DNA of 64,000 nucleotides from Apostichopus californicus (lineage: Eukaryota; Echinodermata; Holothuroidea; Aspidochirotida; Stichopodidae): the NCBI GenBank assembly GCA_020650975.1, contig JAIPMN010001183.1, positions 45,325 through 109,324 of the forward strand, in the 5' to 3' direction. The stretch's first letter is position 1, and every line of letters starts with the position of its first letter. The translations under genes were made by a program, and so were the position numbers. Shown here piece after piece: positions 29,101-41,100 of the stretch. The notes under the pieces are model-generated. The model was not told the DNA's origin and made no database searches. It saw nothing but the letters and a program-made list of their open reading frames with translations.

Positions 29101-32100
29101 AAAATCCTGACAACCTCTCTGTTGCCTTTCAATACAAATAATCATGAAAACCTTAAACCTACAAAGTTTCACTGTAGATAACTTGTCTAATTAGCATAAA
29201 GTTACATTTGAATACATGCAAATTGCACCTCAGGTTTTGGAAAAAAAGAGTACAAAGTATAGAAGTCTTGAAAGGTGAGTGTTCAAGTACGACGGGTGAA
29301 TCTGGTGAGAAGTGGTAAATGATTATGGAAGAAACCCCGCTGAATCTGTAAATCCTCTAAAAGAGTTACGTGCATGTTGTCAAAATTGACAAATTGTCTG
29401 AGAAATATTTCTCTGTTTGGAACCGTTTCAAAATTGCAGGATAAGTTCTACTGCAGTACGAGAAGACCTACAGCATCACCGTCCTAAATAAATACTTCTT
29501 TTCAGCGATTAGCTAGCATACCAACATCTGCTTATACGCAGTCCAAGACTTTTTTCTCTAAAGAAATAAGTTTTTCATTGAAAAGGACAAGTTTCAAACT
29601 CACAGACAAGGAATTTCTATCTGTTGCTAAAGAGTTATCCCTCAGTTGAGACTCTAAGTCTCCACACTTTCTCTTGTACTGTAAGACCTGCAGAGAAAAG
29701 AAATTTATCATGTAAATATTTCACTTTTTGGAGCCATTTCTTACAAGCTGCTGAACCATCCTTAAACAATTTTTGCTTTCCCCATCTCAGGGTTTGCTCA
29801 TTTCTAGAAAGTCCTGCCCTCCACCCCTACCCACCCAAAACTTAACTGCTACTTTCTTTCCAAAAATGATATTGTTATATACTTTGAAATTCAAATGTGT
29901 TAGTATGATGAAAAGTTCTTGTAATATGGTAGAAAAAGGAATATCTAAAATAAACACTAAACATCAAAAACTAAAAGTCGCAACAAATAAGGCGAAGCGA
30001 AATATTTGCACTAAATTATCTTGACCTACTGTAGATAAATATGTATGCATCTTTGCAGTGCTCATAAATAGCTAACTTTTCCAATTAAATATATTAGAAA
30101 TAATTAAACATAAACTACCAGATATAATTATTTTAATTGTTTTAGCCTTTGAAAAAACCTCCTTAGCTTATTACTGTAGCTTGAAAATTAAATGGTATCC
30201 TCCCCTCCCCTGGTTTGTGCAATTTAAATATGCCCAAATTACCACTGGGTCCTTCCCTGAATGAGTACTAACACGCTCTAGTACTCCCATTTAGTCAAAA
30301 GTGGCCAGTGCGCACACCTACAGTAGGTGTTAGTTCCTGTTGAAATCACCATACAGATTAGGTATGTTCAAAGAAGGTCACATACACAAAAAATGGTCAT
30401 ACACCAACTAAAACCCCAAATCCCTACTACCTCACCCTTTTTCTGGCTACTCCTTTCCATACACCCCCACCCCCCCTTCTTCTTCTTATATTAATCAGTG
30501 ACAGTTACTGATGAGCAGTGTAAATATTCCTACCTTTGCTTGAAGTTTTTGTACCAGTTGTGCCTGTCTTTGCTGTCCATCCTGGTAAGCCTGTAGTTTT
30601 CTTTTGTAGCTGGCATGTTCTTCCTCAAGTTTCCTCCGCAGTTCAACGTTCTGAGATACAAGATTCCTGTTCTGTTCTTCCCGTTCTCTATCAATGCCAC
30701 CCTCCGACTTGTACGAATGTTCCAGCTACACGTGAGAAGGACAAATTATACAAACACTGTTCAGCTATTATTGCAAACAAACACATTTTCATAATTATGA
30801 TAATTATTTCACTTAAAAGTTTACAAACTCAGGATGCTGAGTCCACAGGGTAGTAACGGAAGATTCTGTAGTTCAAACCAACAACCTGCATATTACTAAA
30901 AGGCAGAATGGATTAAAACATATTAAAAGAATCAGATTTTCAGAAATTTTAGAACATCCCCTCTTTCATGTTCTTGCCCCGAAATTGATTGATTTCTGTT
31001 TGCAACACGGTTGACCTTACCTGAGGACTATACATGTCTGTGGTCGGCACTCCAGCGAATAGAATTCTTGCAACGTTAAAGTTAATTTCACCTTGTTAAT
31101 AAAGTTTGGCCATAGATCATGGTTCACAGATTTAAATCGACATTAATCGCTTCATGCACTAAATACTGATAAGTCCAATAGTACACAACAAGAGTTGATT
31201 TCATGTAGAAATCTTCTTCCTGACATTTGATACAGAGGAAGCTGGTATGCTAAGCATGCATTGTTAGCCATTGTATATACTGTAATACAGTACAAACGAT
31301 TGCAACAATGTTGACAAAAGATATATTTGTTTGGATTCTAAATCACACACAAGATTCTAAGCTGTTTCCTAAGCTGTATTCAAAGCTGTTTCCTTCCTGT
31401 TCCATTATGCTGTTAAAGATAATAAATTTAACTGCAAGGTGGATGAATTACAGTACCTTACTCAGCTGTATAAAGTCTATTGTATTAAAGTGTCAAAAAG
31501 AGGCTGTAAAGCTTTTTATGCAAAGTTTGCGTGATCTGACATTTATACAATATGTGCCAATATTAAATATTGACATATTATACAACAGCAGCTCAAAGTG
31601 CCAGAGGCTAGCATTTTCCTTAAAAATTGTCCTTTTAAAAACAAAACACCAACTGCAAAGAATCAATATTTATTATTTACAGACAAGTTTTTTTTTCATT
31701 TTGTTTTTCACATCCCAGCAATGGTGTTTCTATCCCTGCAAACAATGCAGTGACGTCAATCAAATCAAGATTGATATTTTCTCGCACAAAAGTCTGGACT
31801 AAATATTGTTTATTTGTTCTATCATGCAGCATACCTGTTTTACAAGAAGACACGCTTTGTGCTAAAGTCAATAAAAACTTCATGTTTGCGCCATTACAAA
31901 ATAAAAATAGTTTAAGTATCTTTACGCTAGCGCTAAACTTCAGTTTTAAGTTAAAGGAGATAGATTCTGTCGATCAAATCCATTGATTTAACATGGTCTA
32001 CTTTTTTCGTAATAATGTTCTATTCTACTCATTTGCCATTGTTCTCATATTTTTAACTACTTTTGTGGAGATAACCCTAAATAAGTAAATTTGTTATCGA

Positions 32101-35100
32101 CCTAGGGCATAGCAATAACCAGGTCTCATAATACTACATGTAATTGCAACTTGTAAGCCTTTTAGTAGAGGAAAACAGATGAAACAGAATTTTGCCATCA
32201 ATGATGTGTAGTCCCACAACAAAACAGGTAACATAGTCTATGTACTGTAGGTCGAATAATTAACTTCTATTCCAAATCACCCACCCCCAAGCTCCTTTCT
32301 TCTTTTTACAAGTTTTTATTTATTACTCTATCGGAAAAACGTCTGGACAATGAAATATTTAAGTATTTAATACTGGCTCCTTAAAGGATGTGAAGACTCG
32401 CGCAAAAAGAAACGTCTCATGCCGGGAATCTGACCTAGTTTCGAATGAGGTGTAACAGAAGTGTTAGACACCACCATCGATCCCAGAAAATACACACACA
32501 TACCTTGCTACCATTGGTAATTAGACACTAGTGTACAGTCAGTACATACAGCTGCGGTCAATACCCACAGCACAGTGTACAAACAATACAGCGATGGACA
32601 TCTCAGGTATCACGTTTCATTACTATACTGTCTGCATTTTGTAGTGACATGAACAAAACGTCACTTGCAAGCAACGAAAAGTTAACTGGCCGCACGCGGT
32701 TTGGGGCGAGTCTTCAATACCTTTAAAAACATATTGACCACCCTCAGTTTATCCACCAAAATACTTGTGACCCAAAGGTTAGTCAGTATATATTACTCTA
32801 TATTTTACTTTCATTATCGAATTCGATGATCAGAAGTAGGTATATGAACACCTTCCCTGTAATGCAAAAGACTTAACTTTGGTACTGTGCTACAGTATAT
32901 TGTACATTTCACTAACACTTATATTAGGCAGGTATAGGCACGGTAGAACGAGGTGCTAAGGTTGTGAGGAGACAGGTAAGCGAGGAGCGAAGTAAATATT
33001 TGTCTGCTTTGCATTTATATACAGAACCTGAAAAGAAGAAAGCACACTGCATCAATTTGTACTGGTCACATTTATATCTTAAATTTGAGGAATTTCTTTT
33101 ATAAAAAGCGAAGTAAAATCAAGGGCACGCCACCTCTTTTGTTTCGCATGATTTATCTTCTACTTCCAGGTCTCCTTCATCGTTTAAATAAAATGATTCA
33201 TCTCCATCGATGCCATTTTCGCCCTCTAAAAAATAGCTCTCAGAATGATGATTGCTAGCTTGAGTTTCAATCTCTTGTGCTTCTTCTTCTTCTCCTTCTT
33301 CCTCATCTTCATCTTCCTCCTGTTCTTTTTCATCTTCTTCCAAATGAGGTTCTAGTTCACTCGGCATCGAGTTCGTAACCGGTGCAGGATCTAGTGTCAC
33401 GACTGGTTCAGAGAACCTCCTTGGAGAGGCTGAACCGTTACGAGAGTGAGTTGGACTGGTCCCGGTCATGTCTGAGTACCGCCTCTCTCCTCTCCGGATG
33501 AAATGGTTGATCTCCGAGTTGTAGTCGTCCAGCGAGCGAGAGACTCCTTTATTCGAGCTGATTGCATCCTCCCACTGCGAGGTATAGATACACAGTTGAA
33601 CACTCTCATTGAACCCACCATCGCTAACAGCAAGTAGCACAGGTTTGTGTGTTTGTGTTGGTGCAAATGTTATATTAAAAAGTCAAAGTTCAGGTGAGTG
33701 CACATGAAGAAAATGAAGACACACAAGAAAGAGTGACCGACTCGAAGAAATGCTCCAGGTTCCAAAGAGTGATCAGAAAAAGAGTGATCCAAGGCTCTAT
33801 AGTATGTGAGCCATGGTTGGCCATATAGCCTTAGTCTCCTCGTAGAGCAAACACAGGGATACAGCCCGGGCAAAATCCAGGATGGTGGAGGATCATTGGA
33901 TAAAGTATGTGGTAGTCACACAGCTAACCCCATTGTTTATCCCAGTATCACAACGTATTATTTTGATGAAATACAGTGAGAATTACAATCCATGGTGTAC
34001 AATTGCTTTCAACTGATGCGATGGGTAGAGGTTTGAAGGAAGAGGAGGGGGCAGAAATGACCATCCAGTTTCACCAGCATTGCCTATTAGAAACATTTAC
34101 TTACCAATTGTACATTTCCAATCAAAGCAATGAATGGACAGATGATTGGTGAAGGTAAAGGTTAATGAGTTTATAAATACAGAGTGACAGTATGATATTG
34201 TGCAAAGAGAGCTGAACGTCAGGAATATAGGGCAACGCAAAATGGGCAAGTAGAAAGAATAAACCATAGCGTTTAATATTAGACACGAATTCAGAACCTC
34301 CAAAACTACTAAACAAATACGATAAATTATTCCCCGCACATCTTTCTTGGACGCAGTTATGAAATAATTCACCGAAGAAAAAAAAATGCAATTTGAGACG
34401 ACGTGGAAGTCAAGTGCAGAATGTGGTACTCTGCAAGTTTGCATGGCCTTGAACGAACAGGTCAAAGGTCAACAAATATGCATCATCCATTGAGAAGAGG
34501 AAAGACACAGATTTCTCTAATCTTGTTTTGTTGCTATTTTGCCTTCAGTAGAAAGTACACTTTATTTTCTCATTTTTTCCCTTTTCCTTGCAATAAAGCT
34601 TCATATTGACCAATGACAATATAAAATATCTGAACTGGAGTGTATCACAAATATCATGATACCAACAGAATCACTTAAACTAGCAGTGTAAAAATTAAAT
34701 CTGCAAATATTATTTTAAACATGTTGTTGAGAGCTTATACAGTACTTAGCTGATCATATAATTTTTCCCAAACTTTTCAAGGCCGGACCTTGATTTATTA
34801 TATTGCAATTCTGGAATGTGAGGAGGAGCATGTTATAATTCTCCTGGTTTTTAAATTTATAATATAAGGCAGCCACCTCAGTAGTAAACATACACATCAT
34901 CTTAAAAGCTATTTAGCCCAAAATTGATGCCTCATTGACACAGTGTTCTTAAATTCCCCTAACAGTAATACAGAATGCTCAGCACCAATAATTGTGCAGT
35001 GCTTATGATTCAACTTCAAACTATTTATTTAATTTCAACACACAATGCTTCTTAAAACTTAATACAAAAATTCAGCGTGATTTGTGTGAAAATTTGTGAA

Positions 35101-38100
35101 ATTTCGTAAGTCTTTCCAGTGAGTTTTACTGTACATAATACAGAACTATACTACTGCGCTGAATACCCTATATACACAGAATACAGACTGAAACACAATC
35201 ACACATCAGTGAATGCAAAAACAGGGAAGAAAAGGAGAGAGAGACAATTTTCCAAAAAGTGCAAAACTTTTTGAAAATTAAGGAAAACGGAGAAAATGGA
35301 ATAAGTGCAATGAACACAAACATAAACTGTGCTACTTGCTTGTTGCACCCTAGATTTCACATATCCACCGTTCTGCGACTGATCCTCCGAGAAAACATCT
35401 TCATCTTCTTCACTCTCCATCCTCTTTCAAAAAAATGTTATCAAAAACTCTCCCTTGGAAACAATTTCTAATCTTCAACAAACAAAAAATGTCTTCACTT
35501 CCTAATTAAAGGATACATATACTCCGAATGTATATGTCTGTCAGATTACAGAGTGCTACGATGAAGTTTCAATATTAACAAACATTTGAATTCATACACA
35601 GAGGAGCTTCACTCCTCCTCTTCTGGTCCATGCAAAGGAGAAGTAAAAAGAGATTTATTGATTTTTCTCCAGACTTAAGAGGCATCCTCAATACATGTAA
35701 TTGATGTTGTGGAGATGCTACTCCATTCACACCGCGACCATTGAAAAGGAAGACGCCACTGGGGACAGAAGACTTGCTAATTTACATGACAATAGTGTGA
35801 CAAATTGAGCGCAGTGCTGGTTTTCACTGCAGTCCGAGAACTTGAAAAGGATTGATAAATAAACTGTTTACGATGGGTCTTCTCGCCAGTGAAATAGAAT
35901 ATCAGCTTTGACATCTTTAACAGAACTTTGTCCAACTGTCTGATACACCGGCATCAAATGATTACATATTAATGTCACGCTCTCATCCTCTCATTGTACT
36001 GTTTTGGAATGTAAAATTAATCATTTTCTTCATATTAATGAGAAATGTTGCTGGCTTTTTATCATGTCTCCTTTGTTGCTTCAATGCCAATGCGTGATAC
36101 AGGGACCTCATGTATTGTGTTTCATCATGATGCCGTCCTCCTCTCATCAGGATGAGCTGGCGCTATAAATAGTCTGTCGCGGGCGAAATCTTTGGAGCAG
36201 CTTCCATTGTTATTTAAATGAGTTGCATACAATTAGCCAAGGATATACCCTTGAAGCTTCCCAGCTGGAGAAGGCGCTGAGTACAATACGAGAGGGCTAC
36301 TCAGGGATAGAAGCGTGTCAGCTACTAAGGTTAATCCAATTGAATGAAAAGGAATGGTGACAAAACAGGAAATGGATTTATAGATTTTCTTTTAAATTTG
36401 TCTTTAAGAGTAAACAAGGGAGCTGTTATCAAAGGAGAATAACTGGCAACTTGATCAATTTCATCCTCTATTGTTCTCATATGAGATGGTTAAACTGGTA
36501 CCATTTACTAATAGTATGAAACAAGAGTAAGTCTCTCAAATAGGCAGATGAGTAGAATATCAATTGACCAGTTGATAAAGGCAGCAATGAAATAATTAGA
36601 AGCAAGAATCTCAAAATGTAAGGCAGTGGGTTCACACTATAAGAAAGTGTCTTTTTCAAGTACAAACTGGCTTCCAAAGGCAATCCATGTGTTTTCTGTC
36701 TGGAAAGATCTGTCAAATTGTACAATAATTCCAAACGAGCAAAAACTGAATATGGATTTTAACACAATCAGCTCACTCCACACAAGGCTGAAAATGGATC
36801 TTAAATTTACAGTACTGTAACTGTTGCAGAAGACGATTGCTAATTATTGAGGATAATGAGGGCGCAATTAGACATTGATAGTTACACTCAAACTGTATAA
36901 CTAGATACGAAATAACCTCTTAATGTAAATCACTTTGACAAAGTTACAATATAAGTTCAAATTTTCCTGGTCCATATGTTCACACCCCTCATTGTAATGG
37001 CACTGCCAAGTTCCCAGTAAGATTTCCAAAATTTACCAGAATTTGGACATTTCACAAGCAACTTATTTTACCTGTCTTCTTACAGCTTTACAACTCTTGC
37101 ATTATTTGTAACAGAATAAGGCACATTTACAAAGTTATCTACTGTATATTATTTAGTAGGGTCTGGCTCTCGACAGTTTTCTGAGGCAGCACCACAGTAA
37201 AATCTCTGACACACTTCCTTGCCAACAACATGGAGCTATTTCGCTAAAAGCTCAGTGCCTACACTAACTGGTATTTTAAAACCTGCATAACCTTAGTGGA
37301 GGAGAGGGAAGGATGGAGGGGAAGATGGAGGGGGGCTGAAGTGGAGGGACAGATGAGGGAAATGGAGGGATGGGTGAGGGAGGGGACAAGAGTCTGAGGA
37401 GAGGGAGGGGACAGGAGAGATGAGGGAGATGGAGGAGGGAAGGGGAGGGAGAGGAGAGAAGAGGTATGAGTTTTCTACTCACTCTGTCCGCAATGGCCTG
37501 GTATTTAATGGCCAGTTCATCCCTGTCGGCCCTGCTTGCTGCCAGGAGGTCCTCCACTCTGCTCAGCTCACTCGAGAGCATCCTATTCTCCTCTTGAACC
37601 GAGGACAGGCTCTGGGACAGCGCCATTTCCTCTTCCGTCTCGTGACCGTTCTCCTCCGGGAAGTTTTTGGTCAGAATCTCACGGAGCCTTGCAGGTACTT
37701 TGGTGGTCGAGTCCCCTTCACCTCTCAGTGCAGGCAGTTCTTCATTGTCTTTGTTAGAAAGGACAGTGTCTTCTAATTTCTGTCAGAGTAAATAAAAATA
37801 CTCAGCGTAAGAATGTTGAATGTATGTTACCCAGTGTTGGGGACCTGAGTCGGCAAATTCGCCTTGAGCTGCATCATTTTGTGGCTTGAGACTTGTTGCA
37901 AAGACTTATGGAACACTTATAATGTAACCCTGGTCTTATTTGATCTCGTCCAGATCACATGACCTCTATAGCCAATTTTATGTCTTGCACCCACACAGTG
38001 ATCTAGCCATGTGATACCACTTCCCATCCCCTGCGCCTCCCCTCTCCTCTTCATTTATGCATTTAAACAAAATGGTATAATATATCATGCAAATGGACTT

Positions 38101-41100
38101 CATACCGAAGGGATTGTCCCATTCAGGAGACCAAAGGATTTCACATTCATGTGATGATACATGATGATTCATATTCTGTGTCTCAGTTTGGTCCATTGAC
38201 TCCATTGTGCATGTACACTGGTCAGGACCAACTAAATGTAACACGGGACCAAATGAGAAAAGGGCAAAAGGACATCACACCGAAGAGATCCTTGCAAGAT
38301 CAGTACTTCACAGAGTACAGATTAGTTTGCTTAAACTTCATTTCCCCATTCATACTTGGATGGATGACTTCTTAACTAGCCCACTACAATGTTAAAACCT
38401 CATACACTAAGAGATTTAGAATACTTGTGAACCAGAGCATACCAATGAACTTGGCATCAAAATGTTGCAACCAGACCCCATTTCCTATTACAAATATCAG
38501 TGTCAGCCAGTCAGGGTTCAATTCTTCATTCACTCACTTATAATACATACCCCATTAAAAGAAAAGAAATTCTTTCAAATATTGATAGCATCATCTAATT
38601 AGAATGACTAGCTCTTATTTCATTCACTAATGTAACACTATAACTCACAACCAACAACACTTTTCATCGCCATGGTAACCATATGCAGATCATTAAGGGC
38701 GTCGTTAATGATCAGTTTAGTGCCTCATCCAATGCAGTGCCGCAACACGACACACGCAGACCGAGCAACAAAAAAACGACTGACGGCAGAAGTCAACACA
38801 AATATTCAGCTTGATCTGCAAACAGACGCCAAGACTTAACAGTAAGAAAAAACAAACAGTGTGCCCAGATTGCTGAAGAGGTACTAGGACAACACAAAAA
38901 TGTGCTATTTGTACAAGGCCAAAAAGGCTCAAACAGCAATGCTTTGAACATTGCAGATTCTATCACTCTTTGTGGATATATTTGCCTTTCCACTAACCAC
39001 GCTGCAGTCTGTGATGTGTTACTTTAAAGGGAACAAGCACTTATATCTATTTTGCAGCGAAATTTCTGCAGGATTGAGTCGCTACATTTGAGAAACTGCT
39101 ATCATGTAGGTTGAAGAAAAAGGGGGGAGGGGATTGAGAGGAGGGGAGGAGGTTTCCTTAAAGGGACAATGAAGAGGTATGAGAACTGGGTATTTTAAAG
39201 CTGGTCAAAAAGTATCATACACAAAATAGTTTTACACAATATCTAACAGTTTTGAAATGCATCTGTTTACACGATAATGATGTTGTGACAATGTTTGTAT
39301 TCACAGGTTTTTTCAAGGTGCCATCCATAAGCAAGGCAGGCAGTCTACTTTCTACATTCAAAAGTCTACTTAAGACCCATCTTTTCACTTGTTCTTTTGT
39401 AAATTAATCTGCTTTCTTTGTAAAGCGCCTTGAGCAGTGACTTTTGTCTACTGATCTGGCGCTATATAAGTCTCATTTATTATTATTATTACAAATTACA
39501 ATGAATATTTGAAGTCACAATCAATGACTCTGTTTGTCCCTTTAAAGTCAGTCAGTAATGAATTGATAGATTACTGTACAAGCCAAAGTGTTGAATTGAA
39601 TGCTATCTAGATTGAGCACAGTCACTTTAACATTGTTGAAAAAGCCACTCACAATTCATAGGGAAGGTAATCTCATTATGTACTTACTTGTGTTTGATGG
39701 CAAAATCAAATACACCAGACAGGTGTGAAAAGAGCAACATTGTAGAAGTACTTTTTGTTTTGTAACATGTGATCCTAAGAGCTTAAATTTGTAGTATATG
39801 AGAAAATTACACAAATCACATGTACTTACAAGAATTGATTGTAGTTGTTCAAATGATTGTCAAGCGAGTACAGAACCCAAAAAAATTACCCCATAGATTT
39901 TCCTAAGAGACTTGCTTTAATCATGTCCAATAAAGTGCAGTAAAATGCGAAAATGTTTTGCTGATTATTACAGTTTTCTATGCTATTCAATACCAAACTC
40001 CCACACTATGTAGTTCATTCCCATGACTTGTCAATTAATATCATTTCAAATATTGGAGAGGAAAAGTTGAAACTTTGGAAATTTTTTAACTTGCTTGCTG
40101 TGACTAATACTAGATTAAAAAGAGAATGGGCGGCTAAATGCTTCAAAGAGGATTACAATTCATCAATTACTCACTCAATAATCTTCATATTTTTGATGAA
40201 AACAATCGACCTTGAGCAGGGTGTGTTCGTTTGAAGATTGATCAATGTGCATTTTCAGTTATACTGTGTTGGTTCAATGGTAAAAAAAAATTAAAATGCA
40301 GATGAAATGAAAAACAGCTGTTTTAAAATTATTATATTTATAGCAGGTTTGTGAATTGCATTAATTTACTGTTGCAAAAATTAAATTACAATACCTTTGT
40401 GCACGCAATAAATTAAGTTCTTATTACGTTCAGAAGGAAACAATATTACAGTCTATAGATGTGATAATCATGCAATATTAGTGGATATCTCCCTTTTCCT
40501 ATAGACAACAGATTTAACTGAACAGCTCCCAAAACAATGTGCACTACACATTTTATTTTATGTACTTAATACTGTCTGGAACTGAATGTTAACATAACTG
40601 GGAAAAGTTGTACATTAAAGTCACATCAATGCGCCAATAATGTGAAGCCAAGTCCAGTAACATTATGTCAGGAATAAAAAAAAATTAACTTCCCTATTTT
40701 CTCACTTTTAAAATTACCTGAATTACCTGAATTAAAGAGCACTATTAAAGCAGATTTGAAAATTTTAATTTTCCGGGAATCATTTATCCCATACTACATC
40801 CGAAACTACGATGCCAAAGTTCCAGTGGAAAGATGTACACTGTACAGCAATTTTTTTGTCCACATGAACCATAGTATTTTATAAGAGACAGAATTCAGAG
40901 ATTTTTAAAAATTGCTACAAAAAATAAAAAGTGATGATGAAATTATTTCCTGAATGCTAAGCAATACACAGATCAACATTTCATCATTTTTGTTCATTAC
41001 CTAATTTAGTTCTCACATTTATACAGTACTGTAGTAATCCTATAGAATTAAGTCTACAATAGTTCCTACAATGTGCAATGTAACACTAATGAGCCTATAT

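Larger units (their letters stand above)
2789..30533 (-). other. CROCC introns 3-36: contents
   Basis: Between the exons listed I see only AT-rich intron, the repeats listed separately, and homopolymer runs. Long G or C tracts occur at about 4080, 12660, 17400, 18117, 20975 and 22242; a T-rich run lies near 25362; a CA-rich microsatellite lies at 15150-15205. No other gene is supported on either strand. Confidence 0.6.
30726..37482 (-). other. CROCC intron 2: contents
   Basis: 6.7-kb intron holding the acidic coding segment, the candidate small exon, a TTAA-bounded element (32385-32722) and the pyrimidine tract beside exon 2. The remainder is AT-rich with chance frames only. Confidence 0.6.

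Noticed and set aside
31308-31802. 164-codon plus-strand frame in CROCC intron 2, the longest of the intron frames
   Set aside because: AT-driven composition, no domain, no supporting splice or promoter signal, antisense to a gene. Looks like chance.
33466-33666. Alternative frame RMQSARIKESLARWTTTT over the acidic segment
   Set aside because: It ends early and has the wrong codon bias; the WEDAIS frame is longer and phase-compatible.
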